Assembly: GCA_964291465.2 (NCBI GenBank)
Contig: OZ219936.1
Coordinates: 186,001 to 250,000 of the forward strand
Reading direction: 5' to 3'
Origin: JAGWBJ01 sp964291465
GTDB lineage: Bacteria; Chloroflexota; Dehalococcoidia; Lucifugimonadales; JAGWBF01
Length of the DNA: 64,000 nucleotides
The position numbers were made by a program, and so were the translations under genes. Every line of letters starts with the position of its first letter. The first letter of the stretch is position 1. The notes beneath the pieces were generated by a model that did no database searches, had not been told where the DNA came from, and saw nothing but the letters and a program-made list of their open reading frames with translations. This document shows, piece after piece, positions 37,809 to 46,634 of this stretch.

Positions 37809-38948
37809 ATGACCTCGTATGACGCCATCGTGCTGGGCGTAGGGGGAATGGGCAGCGCGGCCCTGTACCACCTGGCCCGCCGCGGCCTGAAGGTGCTGGG
37901 CCTGGAGCGGTACGACATCCCCCACGACATGGGCTCCTCCCACGGAGTCACGCGCATCATCCGCCTGGCCTACTACGAGGACCCCTCCTACGTGCCCCTG
38001 CTCCGCCGGGCCTTCGAGCTGTGGCGGGACCTGGAGAGAGAAGCTCAAGAAACCCTGCTGGTCACCACCGGCTCGGTGGACGCCGGGCCGCCTGATGGTT
38101 CGGTGATCCGGGGCGCCGTGGCGTCGTGCGAGATTCACGACCTCCCCCACGAGGTGCTGACCAGCAGGGAGATGGCCCGCCGGTTCCCCGGCTACAACCT
38201 CCCCGAGGACACGCTGGCCAACTACCAGCCCGACGGCGGCTTCCTGATACCCGAGAAGTGCATCGTAGCCCACGTGAACGCGGCCGTCGCGGCCGGGGGC
38301 GAGGTGCACGGCCGCGAGCGCGCGCTGTCCTGGGAGCCCAGGGGCGACGGGGTGGAGGTGCGGACGGAGCGCGGGACCTACTCGGCGGGGCGGCTGGTCG
38401 TCTGCGGCGGGTCCTGGACGGGCCGGCTGCTGCCGGAGCTGGACGGGCTCCTGACGCCCGAGCGCCAGGTCCTGGGCTGGTTCCAACCTTTGCGGCCCGA
38501 GCTGTTCACGCCCTCGGTGTTTCCCGTGTTCAACGTCGCCGTGTCCGAGACCGAACGGTACTACGGGTTCCCGGTGTTCGGGGTGCCCGGGTTCAAGGTC
38601 GGACGGTTTCACCACCTATCCGAGGCCGTGGACCCCGACACCATGGACCGGCAGCCCAACGCGGTGGACGAAAAGGTCCTCCGGGACTTCACCGACCGCT
38701 ACTTTCCCCAGGCCTCGGGGCCGGCCACCATGCTGAAGACCTGCATATTCACCAACACGCCGGACGAGCACTTCATCCTGGACGTCCACCCCGACCTACC
38801 CCAGGTGTCCATCGCCGCCGGATTCTCGGGCCACGGCTTCAAGTTCTGCAGCGTCGTCGGGGAGATAATGGCGGACCTGGCGACCAAGGGACACACCGAC
38901 CACGACCTGGGGCTGTTCGGGCTCGGGCGCTTCGCCTCCGAGGGGTAA
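37809..38948 (+). CDS. monomeric sarcosine oxidase / N-methyltryptophan oxidase-like
   Basis: The 379-residue DAO-family flavoprotein has AIVLGVGGMGSAALYHLARRG for FAD binding and SSHGVTRIIRLAYYEDPSYV, typical of the MSOX/SolA group. Cys312 in MLKTCIFTNTPDEHF is at the position of the covalent FAD attachment cysteine (Cys315 in MSOX). It oxidises N-methyl amino acids, giving formaldehyde and H2O2. ACGGAGTGAGAA precedes the ATG. It diverges from the VOC gene. Confidence 0.9.
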   Translation: MTSYDAIVLGVGGMGSAALYHLARRGLKVLGLERYDIPHDMGSSHGVTRIIRLAYYEDPSYVPLLRRAFELWRDLEREAQETLLVTTGSVDAGPPDGSVIRGAVASCEIHDLPHEVLTSREMARRFPGYNLPEDTLANYQPDGGFLIPEKCIVAHVNAAVAAGGEVHGRERALSWEPRGDGVEVRTERGTYSAGRLVVCGGSWTGRLLPELDGLLTPERQVLGWFQPLRPELFTPSVFPVFNVAVSETERYYGFPVFGVPGFKVGRFHHLSEAVDPDTMDRQPNAVDEKVLRDFTDRYFPQASGPATMLKTCIFTNTPDEHFILDVHPDLPQVSIAAGFSGHGFKFCSVVGEIMADLATKGHTDHDLGLFGLGRFASEG

Positions 38949-38986
38949 CGGCACTCGCCGGGCCGCCGGCGAGAGGGGCCCCGGCC

Positions 38987-39958
38987 TTAGAGGGTCATGA
39001 CGACCTTGACGATGCCGTCCGAGTGCTCCTCGTACATCTGGTAGGCCCGGTTGATGTCCTCGGCGTTGAAGCCCATCCGGTGGGTTATCATCCTGGAGGG
39101 GTCTATCCAGCCCCGGTCCGTGAGCTCGACGATGCTCTCGATGTGCAGCGTGGGGTCCGCCGTGCGGGCCCCGGTGGTGGGGATGATGGTGGGCTGCAGC
39201 TGCATCCAGGGCCTGGTGTCCACGGGCAGGATGTCGTCGGCCTGCATGCCGAATATCACGACCCTGCCGTGTTGGCGGACCAGCCGGAAGGCCAGGTCCA
39301 GGGTGTCCGGGTAGCCAGCCGCCTCCACGGTCACGTCCGCGCCTTCGCCCCGGGTCAGCTCGGCCACCGCCTCCAGCACGTTCTCCCGGTCGGGGTTGAC
39401 GGTGTGGGTCGCGCCCAGCTCCCCGGCCAGCTCCAGGCGGTTGTCCAGGGGGTCCACCGCGATGACCTTCAGGGCCCCCTGCTTGGCCGTCAGCATCGTA
39501 AACGACAGGCCGATGGCTCCCTGTCCCATAATCACCACGTTCTTGCCCAGCACGCTCCCCATCTGCTGGCACGAGTAGAGGACGGTGCCCGAGGGCTGGC
39601 ACATGACCCACTCGCTCAGGTCCCCGTGGTCGGGCAGGCCTATCATGCGGCCGGGGGCCGATGCGATGTACTCGACGAGCCCGCCCTTGTCCGACTCGGG
39701 CAGCACGATGACCCGCTGCCCCTCCCGGAACTCGTCGGTGCGACTCTCCACCACCGTCCCGGCGCACTCGTGGCAGGGCTTGCCCAGGATGAGGGGGTAC
39801 TCCTCCTCGGGATGGAAGTCGCCGTACCCGTGGCGGATGTCGCTGCCGCATATGGACACGCACTCCAGCCTGATGAGGCACTCCCCGTCCCGGGCGACGG
39901 GCATCTCCGCGTCCACCATCTCGAAGCGCTTGGGCCCGGCCAGGTGTGCTGCCTTCAT
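38987..39958 (-). CDS. zinc-type MDR alcohol dehydrogenase family protein
   Basis: The 323-residue medium-chain dehydrogenase starts at MKAAHLAGPKRF. CVSICGSDIRHGYGDFH gives the first catalytic zinc ligand, LGKPCHECAGTVVE the His and Glu region, and VVIMGQGAIGLSF the nucleotide-binding loop. The usual four-cysteine structural zinc lobe is missing, because the sequence passes straight from VIVLPESDKGG to the next domain. Probably oxidises a polyol or similar alcohol with NAD(P). Confidence 0.87.
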   Translation of the reverse strand: MKAAHLAGPKRFEMVDAEMPVARDGECLIRLECVSICGSDIRHGYGDFHPEEEYPLILGKPCHECAGTVVESRTDEFREGQRVIVLPESDKGGLVEYIASAPGRMIGLPDHGDLSEWVMCQPSGTVLYSCQQMGSVLGKNVVIMGQGAIGLSFTMLTAKQGALKVIAVDPLDNRLELAGELGATHTVNPDRENVLEAVAELTRGEGADVTVEAAGYPDTLDLAFRLVRQHGRVVIFGMQADDILPVDTRPWMQLQPTIIPTTGARTADPTLHIESIVELTDRGWIDPSRMITHRMGFNAEDINRAYQMYEEHSDGIVKVVMTL

Positions 39959-40074
39959 GGTCGGAAACTCCTGGGTGAAGTGTGGCCCCACTCCCGGCGT
40001 GGGGCAAGTCTGGTACAAGATACTCCATCCTCACGGAAGCGGCAAGCGCGGCCCTCAGCGCGGACGGTCCTCGA

Positions 40075-40103
40075 TTGACTTGGCTGCGCCCCTGAATTAC
40101 ACT
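40075..40103 (+). promoter_or_regulatory. sigma70-like promoter
   Basis: TTGACT at 40075-40080, a 17-base spacer and TACACT at 40098-40103, 35 bases before the small GatC-like gene. Serves the amidase pair. Confidence 0.65.
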
Positions 40104-40137
40104 CCCAGCGTCCGGCGGGACTTGGGAGGTTGTATCC

Positions 40138-40332
40138 ATGCACATCACTGACGAGACCCTCAGGGCGTTGATACGAGACTACCAGGGCTTCGAGCTGACC
40201 GACGAAGAGCTGGCCCTTGTGCGGCTGGAGGTGGACGCCTACACGCGGGAGGTGGAGGCCCTGGGAGACCTGGACCTGGCCGCCGTGCCCTCGGGCCGGT
40301 TGCTGAGGGCCCAGGAAGGGGGAGAGTCCTGA
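40138..40332 (+). CDS. small GatC/AtzG-like amidase partner
   Basis: The 64-residue protein (MHITDETLRALIRDYQGFEL, then ELALVRLEVDAYTREVEALG) is helical and resembles short GatC-type proteins. GatC and AtzG wrap around and stabilise GatA-type amidases. GGGAGGTTGTATCC precedes the ATG. The amidase start overlaps its stop as TGATG, so the two are made in equal amounts. Confidence 0.65.
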   Translation: MHITDETLRALIRDYQGFELTDEELALVRLEVDAYTREVEALGDLDLAAVPSGRLLRAQEGGES

Positions 40333-41765
40333 TGGCCGACACACAACTTGCCAGGCTCACCATATCCGAGCTGGCGCCGAGGATCAGGTCCCGAGAGGTC
40401 TCCCCCGTAGAGGTCACCGAGGCCGCGCTGGCCATGGCCGACCGGCTCCAGCCGACTATCAACTCGTTCATCACCATCCTCCACGACGATGCCCGCAGGC
40501 AGGCCAGGGAGGCCGAGGAGGCCCTGGCCAGGGGCGACTACCGGGGGCCGCTGCACGGCATTCCCATCGGTATCAAGGACAACATCGCCACCGGCGGCAT
40601 CCGCACCACCGTGGGCTCCAAGGTGCTGGCCGACCACGTGCCCGACGAGGACGCCCACGTCGTCCGGCTATGCAAGGACGCCGGGGCGATAGTCCTGGGC
40701 AAGGAGAACCTGGAGGAGTTTGCCGCCGGGCCCACGTCCATCAACGCCCACTACGGGGCGGTCCACAATCCGTGGAACCTGGACCACGTGGCCGGAGGCT
40801 CCAGCGGCGGAGGCGGTGCCAACGCCGCGGTCTGCGTGACCTTCGCCTCCCTGGGCACCGACCTGGGGGGCTCCGTGCGGGGGCCGGGCTCCTACTGCGG
40901 CATTGTCGGACTGAAGCAGACCTTCGGCCGCGTCAGCCAGCGTGGCCTGCTGGTCACCAGCTTCAACGGCGACCACATCGGGCCCCTGACCCGCTCGGTG
41001 GAGGACAGCGCCCTGGTCCTCCAGGCCATGGCGGGCTACGACCCGCTGGAGCCCAGCACTGTGCCCGTCCCGGTGCCCGACTTCACCGCGGACCTGCAAA
41101 AGGGAGTCAAGGGCCTGAAGATGGGCATCCCGTCCAACTACTACTTCGATCTGCTGGACCCCGAGGTGGAGCAGACCGTGCGCCGCGCCATCGCCGCGCT
41201 GGAGGAGCTGGGCGCGGAGCCGGTGGAGGTCAGCATACCCTCACTGAAATATCATGGCGCCATGCGCTTCTCCTTCATGGCCGACAGCATGGTCACCCAC
41301 GAGCCCTACCTGAAGTCCAACCGGGAGGACTACGGCCCCACCGTCCTGTACCGCACCCTGGGGGGCCAGTTCGTCCTGGGCACCCACTACGCCAAGGCCC
41401 TCAAGGTGCAGCGCCTGCTGAAGGAGGAGCACGCACGGGTGCTGCAGCAGGTGGACTTCATCGCGACGCCCACCATGCCCAACCCGGCCCACCGCATCGA
41501 CCAGGAGACGCTGCGCATCGGCGACGTGGAGCAACCCGTCAGGGGTCCGGGCTCGGGGATCGTGTCCCGGTGCACCCAGCCCAGCAACGCCACCGGCTTC
41601 CCGGCCATCAGCGTGCCCTGCGGCTTCAGCGGGGCCGGCCTGCCCATAGGGCTGCAGATCATCGGCCGCCCCTTCGACGAGTCGACCCTGTTTCGGGTGG
41701 GCCGCGCCTACGAGGCCGTGTCTCCCGCCCGGGGCCGCCGCCCGGCCCTGGTCGACCAGGGGTAG
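40332..41765 (+). CDS. amidase signature family protein, copy 1
   Basis: The 477-residue amidase has the catalytic Lys in HGIPIGIKDNIAT and the Gly/Ser-rich signature VAGGSSGGGGANAAV. The nucleophile Ser is in DLGGSVRGPGSYCG. It hydrolyses a C-N amide bond. Translationally coupled to a GatC-like partner, resembling AtzE-AtzG. It is not part of a complete gatCAB set (no gatB), so it is probably catabolic. Confidence 0.92.
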   Translation: MADTQLARLTISELAPRIRSREVSPVEVTEAALAMADRLQPTINSFITILHDDARRQAREAEEALARGDYRGPLHGIPIGIKDNIATGGIRTTVGSKVLADHVPDEDAHVVRLCKDAGAIVLGKENLEEFAAGPTSINAHYGAVHNPWNLDHVAGGSSGGGGANAAVCVTFASLGTDLGGSVRGPGSYCGIVGLKQTFGRVSQRGLLVTSFNGDHIGPLTRSVEDSALVLQAMAGYDPLEPSTVPVPVPDFTADLQKGVKGLKMGIPSNYYFDLLDPEVEQTVRRAIAALEELGAEPVEVSIPSLKYHGAMRFSFMADSMVTHEPYLKSNREDYGPTVLYRTLGGQFVLGTHYAKALKVQRLLKEEHARVLQQVDFIATPTMPNPAHRIDQETLRIGDVEQPVRGPGSGIVSRCTQPSNATGFPAISVPCGFSGAGLPIGLQIIGRPFDESTLFRVGRAYEAVSPARGRRPALVDQG

Positions 41766-41842
41766 GGGAACGCGGAATGACCCGAGAGGCAACCGCACCG
41801 CTATCGGCTTAATGGCGTCCGGCTGATCGGCCCCGGAGGAAG

Positions 41843-42718
41843 CTACGGCTGCGCCACGGGGGCGAACCGGGCGTCGAAGGCCAGCATCTCCGAGAGGCCC
41901 ACCGTCTCGAAGAACTCCACCGGGCTTACCATGTCGTCCAGCAGCGCCTCGGTGGTGCCGTGGGTCTTCAGGTGCTCCATCACGCCGCCGATGACTTTGC
42001 AGACGGTGAACATGGCGGCGCCGGGGTAGATGACGATCTTGAACCCCAGTTCCGCCAGCTCGGGGGCGGGGATCAGCGGCGACTTCCCCTTCTCCACGAA
42101 GTTGTACAGCAGGGGGACGTCGAACTCACGGGTGACCCGGTCGATCTCCTCGGGCGTGCGGATGGCCTCGATGAACAGCACGTCGGCGCCTGCTTTGACG
42201 TACTCCTGGCAGCGGCGCAGGGTGTCCTCCAGCCCGGTGACCGCCAGGGCGTCGGTACGCACGATGATCACGAAGTCGTCGTCGGTGCGGGAGTCCACCG
42301 CCGCGCGGATCTTCTGGCACATGTCCCCGGCCGGGACCACCACCTTGTCATCCAGGTGGCCGCAGCGCTTGGGGACGTCCTGGTCCTCGATGTGGATGGC
42401 GGCCACGCCCGCCCGCTCGTACTGGCGCACGGTCCGGTGGATATTGAGGATGCCGCCGTAGCCGGTATCGGCGTCGGCGATGACGGGCAGGTCCACCCTA
42501 GCGACAATGTTGGCTGCGTTGGCGACCATCTCCGTCATGGTCGCCATGCCCAGGTCGGCCTCGCCGACCCGGGAGGCGGCCGTGCCGCTGCCGGTCATGT
42601 ATATGGCGGGAAACCCCACCCGCTCGATGATCTTGGCCGTGAGGCAATCGTAGGCCCCCGGCGCCACAATGATGCCGGGCTCCCGGAGCATCTGTCGCAG
42701 CTTGGTGGTGGGTCTCAT
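41843..42718 (-). CDS. isocitrate lyase/PEP mutase superfamily protein, second copy
   Basis: The 291-residue TIM-barrel enzyme keeps VPKRCGHLDDK, YMTGSGTAAS and IADADTGYGG. It is about as long as methylisocitrate lyase and carboxyvinyl-carboxyphosphonate phosphorylmutase-like enzymes, and more like these than the paralogue at 23819. The ATG at 42718 follows AAGGAGGGACCC. The substrate is probably a 2-hydroxy or 2-methyl dicarboxylic acid. Upstream on the minus strand lies the low-GC island. Confidence 0.85.
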   Translation of the reverse strand: MRPTTKLRQMLREPGIIVAPGAYDCLTAKIIERVGFPAIYMTGSGTAASRVGEADLGMATMTEMVANAANIVARVDLPVIADADTGYGGILNIHRTVRQYERAGVAAIHIEDQDVPKRCGHLDDKVVVPAGDMCQKIRAAVDSRTDDDFVIIVRTDALAVTGLEDTLRRCQEYVKAGADVLFIEAIRTPEEIDRVTREFDVPLLYNFVEKGKSPLIPAPELAELGFKIVIYPGAAMFTVCKVIGGVMEHLKTHGTTEALLDDMVSPVEFFETVGLSEMLAFDARFAPVAQP

Positions 42719-42879
42719 GGGTCCCTCCTTGACTTTGGTAGGTGACAGAGGGCTCCACTTTGCCCGCTGCTGCGCCAATGCTACCAATGTGGGAGGGCCA
42801 AGGCAACCGCTGGCCTGGGGAGGAGAGGGACGCTGCGTCGTCCTGGACGCAAGGCATCGCATTGGATATGCCGCTGTTG

Positions 42880-43022
42880 TATCCACCACAATCACCATAT
42901 AGAAATCCTCGGACTTGGTTCGTGGAATGATCGTGGTCTTGAACTAATCCAGCTTCGCATGTACAAATCGCGTACCGTCCCCCTTGTTCACGTTGCTTAG
43001 ACTTGCGTTCTGCTATGGTCAT
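42880..43022 (-). pseudogene. decayed endonuclease VII-like fragment
   Basis: From an ATG at 43022 the frame reads MTIAERKSKQREQGG, YAICTCEAGLVQDHDHSTNQ and VRGFLYGDC, resembling the endonuclease VII zinc-HNH domain (CAIC, then VDHDH, then VRGLLCxxCN). Two zinc cysteines are changed and similarity ends there. Most likely a remnant of a phage or mobile element gene. Confidence 0.5.
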
Positions 43023-43173
43023 CCCGAATCTGCGAAGGAACCCGCGTTCTGTAGCTTTCTCCCGACGCCGCATGTCACCGTGGTATCTCACTTTGTTCCG
43101 CAGGCTGCCTTTCTCCCGAGGTTTCGTTCATCTTGGGGGTTTATGCGGCAACCTTCCAGTCGCTTCGGTATGT

Positions 43174-43386
43174 TTAACGCCCCTGCTCCGCCTGCGCGTC
43201 CATCTCCACCTGAAAACACGCCTCGTCCAGCGGCGGACACTCCACGCAGCAGTACCAGTAAGGCTCGCTCATTTGGATGGTCTTTCCGCATCGGCGGCAA
43301 ACGACATCCTGCGATGGCCTCAGCTCGCTGAAAGGACCTCTCCTGGTGTGCCCCACAGTCTTCACGGAACACCAATCGGTCTGCAC
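43174..43386 (-). CDS. small zinc-ribbon-like protein
   Basis: The 70-residue protein starts at GTG with AAGGAAGGAGATT upstream. CRRCGK and, later, YCCVECPPLDEAC supply enough cysteines for one treble-clef or ribbon zinc site. It follows the HNH gene on the same strand after a 27-base gap. Function unknown; small DNA-binding accessory proteins of this kind are common in phage-like islands. Confidence 0.5.
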   Translation of the reverse strand: MQTDWCSVKTVGHTRRGPFSELRPSQDVVCRRCGKTIQMSEPYWYCCVECPPLDEACFQVEMDAQAEQGR

Positions 43387-43413
43387 AATCTCCTTCCTTT
43401 CTCCTCGATGGCC

Positions 43414-43932
43414 TCAGTCAATGGGCAACCTCAGCTGCCAAGGGTGAAGTGGTCCGGACCCAACCTGTCCATGCGCTGCGGGCTCGCCGGGCCCCGGCCT
43501 TGGGCTGCGGGCCGCCTTGACGCTGCCATGGCGGCGCCTCGTCTGCTCGTTGGCGTTCACGGGCTTCCGCCCCAACTCGAGGTATGAGTGCCGGTTGTTC
43601 TGCCCTCGGGTTGCTAGCTCAAGATTCGCCGGGTGGTTATTGGTTCCATCGCCGTCAATGTGGTTGACAACCAATCCGGGGGGGATGGGCCCATGAAAAT
43701 GGTGCCATACCAATCTATGTGAGAGGGTGTTCGCGTTCTTGCCGCGAATACTGACTGACACGCGCCTGTACCGCCCCTCGGCCCACGGGTAATCTCCTGG
43801 GCGCGTACCTCTCCAAATCCGCCCATCATCATCTATACACAGCCGCCCGTCCTTGACAGCCTCGTATACCGTAGCCTCTACCCCAACAAGTGTAGCGTCC
43901 CTCACCTGTGCGCCGGTCACGGCCCTAGTCAT
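43414..43932 (-). CDS. HNH endonuclease
   Basis: The 172-residue protein has LSHRLVWHHFHGPIPPGLVV, then NHIDGDGTNNHPANLEL, then GQNNRHS, the HNH (HNH_3-type) pattern of phage and homing-type nucleases. Its ATG overlaps the stop codon of the preceding small basic protein (ATGACTAG), so translation is coupled. The GC content is lower than in flanking catabolic genes. The C-terminal third is Arg/Pro-rich. Confidence 0.8.
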   Translation of the reverse strand: MTRAVTGAQVRDATLVGVEATVYEAVKDGRLCIDDDGRIWRGTRPGDYPWAEGRYRRVSVSIRGKNANTLSHRLVWHHFHGPIPPGLVVNHIDGDGTNNHPANLELATRGQNNRHSYLELGRKPVNANEQTRRRHGSVKAARSPRPGPGEPAAHGQVGSGPLHPWQLRLPID

Positions 43933-44074
43933 AACTCCCCCCCATGGATCTCTTCAAACGTTTCCAGTACTCTTTGCCTTTGGTACCCAAATTCTTAGCT
44001 CTTTCGAAGGGACTCAATCTCCTAAACCGTCCGCGTCGGTCACGTTTCCGCTTGGCTCCGTGTTTTCTAGGCAT
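43925..44074 (-). CDS. very small basic protein, coupled to HNH gene
   Basis: The 49-residue protein MPRKHGAKRKRDRRGRFRRL with ERAKNLGTKGKEYWKRLKRS is about 40% Lys/Arg, a likely nucleic-acid binder. GAGAGGAAGAAGAT precedes the ATG. Its stop overlaps the HNH start by eight bases. An in-frame ATG 11 codons earlier is possible, but lacks this Shine-Dalgarno. Confidence 0.55.
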   Translation of the reverse strand: MPRKHGAKRKRDRRGRFRRLSPFERAKNLGTKGKEYWKRLKRSMGGSYD

Positions 44075-44235
44075 ATCTTCTTCCTCTCCGATTCCCGTAC
44101 AAGGCACGAGAGTTCAATGATGAACACATTCCGCAGTGGGTCAGAGGGGCACAGGGAAATCCAGCCGCGACCAACGGTTACCGCGACCCCACACAGAGTC
44201 GCGGACCGTTGCGGCCTACAGCGGAAAATGGGGGA

Positions 44236-44706
44236 CTATATCAGTCGGGGAGAGGCGCCGGACAGTGCGGCCGCGGTTGGCGCAGCCGCTGGGCGGGGGG
44301 AGGAAACCAGTAGGGAACCGCACTTGGCGTGACCGAGGCTGCCAGGGAGGTCTCTGGGAATCGACAGTGAGGTATGCGTCACAAACGTGCGCCACAGCGA
44401 TTGAAGCTTGGCATCACTTGGCGCCGCCAACTTCACAAGAAGGCACCAGCCGGCGGTCACGGCGAAGAGAAATGCGGCGGTCGCCAGCCAGAACACCGGC
44501 TCGGGTAGTACCGGATAAACCTCGGCGATGAAGTTATTGGCGGGGTCCCAAGCGGCTGGACCCATAAGTGGGTGAAGCACCAAACCCAACGCAAGAAGGA
44601 TGACGGTACAGAGCACCGGGACGCCTAACACGAGCCACCACGTGCCTTTCGCTAAGGCGCGAGCTGTCTGCCGGGGGAGATAGAGGAAATCACCCATCCA
44701 ACTCAT
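44236..44706 (-). CDS. small membrane protein of unknown function
   Basis: The roughly 156-residue protein has two hydrophobic segments (WWLVLGVPVLCTVILLALGL and FWLATAAFLFAVTAGWCLLV) separated by an external-type loop, and a soluble, Pro/Ala-rich tail. The start is uncertain: ATGs at 44706 and 44697 are both possible, and TGCTACAAT next to them could be a -10 for a leaderless message. No family recognised. Confidence 0.5.
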   Translation of the reverse strand: MSWMGDFLYLPRQTARALAKGTWWLVLGVPVLCTVILLALGLVLHPLMGPAAWDPANNFIAEVYPVLPEPVFWLATAAFLFAVTAGWCLLVKLAAPSDAKLQSLWRTFVTHTSLSIPRDLPGSLGHAKCGSLLVSSPRPAAAPTAAALSGASPRLI

Positions 44707-44832
44707 TGTAGCAGCCGTGTGCCAAGGCGGCGATATCCAGTTGCCGTCGCTGGCCAACGTGCACGACATCACCGAGGCACACGGGCCGGGCCCGTAGGCC
44801 GAATTATGCGCGCCGCTCAGTTAAGAGGTTCG

Positions 44833-46263
44833 CTAGATCGGCGGGCGGCGCTCGTACCAGCGGGCGTGGCGCTCGTAGGTGTGGCCCACCCGCAGCACCG
44901 TGGGCTCGTCGAAGGGCTTCCCCACAACCTGCATCCCCACGGGCAGGCCGTCGGCGGTAAAGCCCGCGGGCACCGACATGGCCGGAAGCCCGGTTATGTT
45001 GAACGGCGCGGTGAAGCTGGGGCCATGCATGGTCGACGCCGGGTCGTACACGTCCATCCTCGCCGCCGGCTGGGTCATGGTGGGGGTCACCAGCACGTCC
45101 ACCCCCTTCATCACCTCGGCCGTCTCTCGCTTTATGACCTGGCGGACCCGCTGGGCCTGTACGTAGTCGCTGGCGTTGAGAAGACCGCCCAGGCGGAACC
45201 GGGCCCGCACCATCTCGCCGAAGTCGTGGGCCCGGGTCTGCAGGTTCTTCTCGTGGAAGGCGAAGGCCTCGGAGAGCATGATCACCGAGTTAACTCCCCG
45301 CTCGTACTCCAGGCTGGGGATACTCACCTCCGTAAGGCTGGCGCCCAGGCCCTCCAGGTCCACCAGGACCTTCTCGACGATGGACTGGACCTCCCCGCTG
45401 ACCGCCGGGTTGGGGGAGAAGAAGAAGTCCCTGGGGACCCCGACCACCAGCCCGCGGACGTCCTCGCGCAGGGAGAGGGAGTAGTCGGGCACCGGGGCCC
45501 GGCTGCTGGTGGGGTCCCTGGGGTCGTGGCCCGCGATGGCCTGGAGCATGTGGGCGGTGTCTTCCACGGTCCAGGTCAGGGGGCCGCAGTGGTCCTGGGA
45601 CCAGCTCAGGGTCACTACGCCGGCCCGGCTCACGCGGCCGTAGGTCGCCTTGAGCCCCACGGTGCCGCACAGGAACGCGGGGCCACGGATGGAGCCGCCG
45701 GTGCAGGAGCCCAGGGCGCCCATGCAAAGCCCGGCGGCCACCGCGGCGCCGGAGCCGCTGCTGGAGCCCCCGGGGATGTGCTCCAGGTTCCAGGGATTCC
45801 GGGCCGGCTGGAAGGGCGTGGTGAAGTCCGGGCCGCCCAGGGCGAACTCGTGCATGCTGAGCTTGCCCAGCAGCACGCTCCCGGCGTCGCGATAGCGGGC
45901 GATGACGGTGGAGTCCTCGGCGGGCACCCGGTGCTCGTCCACCCGGGACCCCGAGGTGGTGCGCACCCCGGCCGTATCGTACAGGTCCTTGTGGGCCAGG
46001 GGAATGCCGTGCAGGGCGCCCCGGTACTCACCCTTGAGTATCTCCGCCTCCGCCGCGCGGGCTTCCTGCAACGCCTCGTCGGCCAGCACCGTGATGAAGG
46101 CGTGGAGCCTCCCGTCCACCGCATCGATCCGGTCCAGGAACGCCCGCGTCAGCTCGACGGGGGACAGCTCGCCGCGGCGTATCAGGCCACTCGCCTGGCC
46201 TATGGTCAGGTAGCAAAGGTTGGTGTCGGCGCCGCCCATTCCTTTCACCCCCAATTCGTTCAA
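44833..46263 (-). CDS. amidase signature family protein, copy 2
   Basis: The 476-residue amidase has catalytic Lys in HGIPLAHKDLYDT, the signature IPGGSSSGSGAAVAAG and the nucleophile region SCTGGSIRGPAFLCG. It differs from the amidase at 40332 throughout, so it is an older paralogue. A 67-residue GatC-like gene lies 85 bases upstream on the same strand, again a partner pair. The substrate is unknown. Confidence 0.92.
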   Translation of the reverse strand: MNELGVKGMGGADTNLCYLTIGQASGLIRRGELSPVELTRAFLDRIDAVDGRLHAFITVLADEALQEARAAEAEILKGEYRGALHGIPLAHKDLYDTAGVRTTSGSRVDEHRVPAEDSTVIARYRDAGSVLLGKLSMHEFALGGPDFTTPFQPARNPWNLEHIPGGSSSGSGAAVAAGLCMGALGSCTGGSIRGPAFLCGTVGLKATYGRVSRAGVVTLSWSQDHCGPLTWTVEDTAHMLQAIAGHDPRDPTSSRAPVPDYSLSLREDVRGLVVGVPRDFFFSPNPAVSGEVQSIVEKVLVDLEGLGASLTEVSIPSLEYERGVNSVIMLSEAFAFHEKNLQTRAHDFGEMVRARFRLGGLLNASDYVQAQRVRQVIKRETAEVMKGVDVLVTPTMTQPAARMDVYDPASTMHGPSFTAPFNITGLPAMSVPAGFTADGLPVGMQVVGKPFDEPTVLRVGHTYERHARWYERRPPI

Positions 46264-46348
46264 GGTGCAGCCGGACGGGAGAAGGGACCTCGGCGTTCAG
46301 GCCCCTTCACGAGGGGACTTGGGAAGCCGGCCTCCCCCGCCCCGGCCA

Positions 46349-46552
46349 TTAGGATGGCCAGTCGGCCTGGAAGGAGAGGCTTATCTCCTCGGCGCCCAGC
46401 TCCACCGAGTGGAGCTTCTCGATGTGGGGAAGATACAGCTCGTACAGGGGCTTCAGCTCCTCGAGCTCGCTCTCGGTGAGCCCCAGGCCGGCCCTCTCGG
46501 CCATCAGCCTGAACTCGTCCATGGATATGCCACCGGGACCCTGAGTAGCCAT
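46349..46552 (-). CDS. small GatC/AtzG-like amidase partner, copy 2
   Basis: The 67-residue protein (MATQGPGGISMDEFRLMAER, then LTESELEELKPLYELYLPHI) ends in ISLSFQADWPS. Start set by CCAAGGAGGTTGCCG before the ATG. The C-terminal segment after the helices resembles the part of GatC/AtzG that runs along the amidase surface. It is co-directional with amidase copy 2. Confidence 0.65.
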   Translation of the reverse strand: MATQGPGGISMDEFRLMAERAGLGLTESELEELKPLYELYLPHIEKLHSVELGAEEISLSFQADWPS

Positions 46553-46565
46553 CGGCAACCTCCTT

Positions 46566-46634
46566 GGATGAGTAAAGTACGGGGGATGAGTAAAGTACGG
46601 GGATGAGTACAGCGTTGGGATGAGCACAGTATTG
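46566..46634 (-). repeat. four-copy 17-18 base tandem repeat
   Basis: Units begin at 46566, 46584, 46601 and 46618, with GGATGAGTAAAGTACGGG as the first and more divergent copies towards the end. The array lies between the likely promoter and the GatC-like gene of amidase copy 2, so it would be in the message leader. It may bind a regulator. Confidence 0.75.

Noticed and set aside
40332..41765. GatA of the tRNA amidotransferase
   Set aside because: No gatB nearby, the GatC-like partner is very short, and a second similar pair exists; a catabolic amidase is more likely.
43088..43375. 95-residue minus-strand frame overlapping the zinc-ribbon gene
   Set aside because: Its sequence has no pattern, whereas the other frame has paired CxxC-type cysteines and a Shine-Dalgarno.
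46566..46634. Possible CRISPR array
   Set aside because: Units are 17-18 bases in direct tandem with no spacers and no cas genes.
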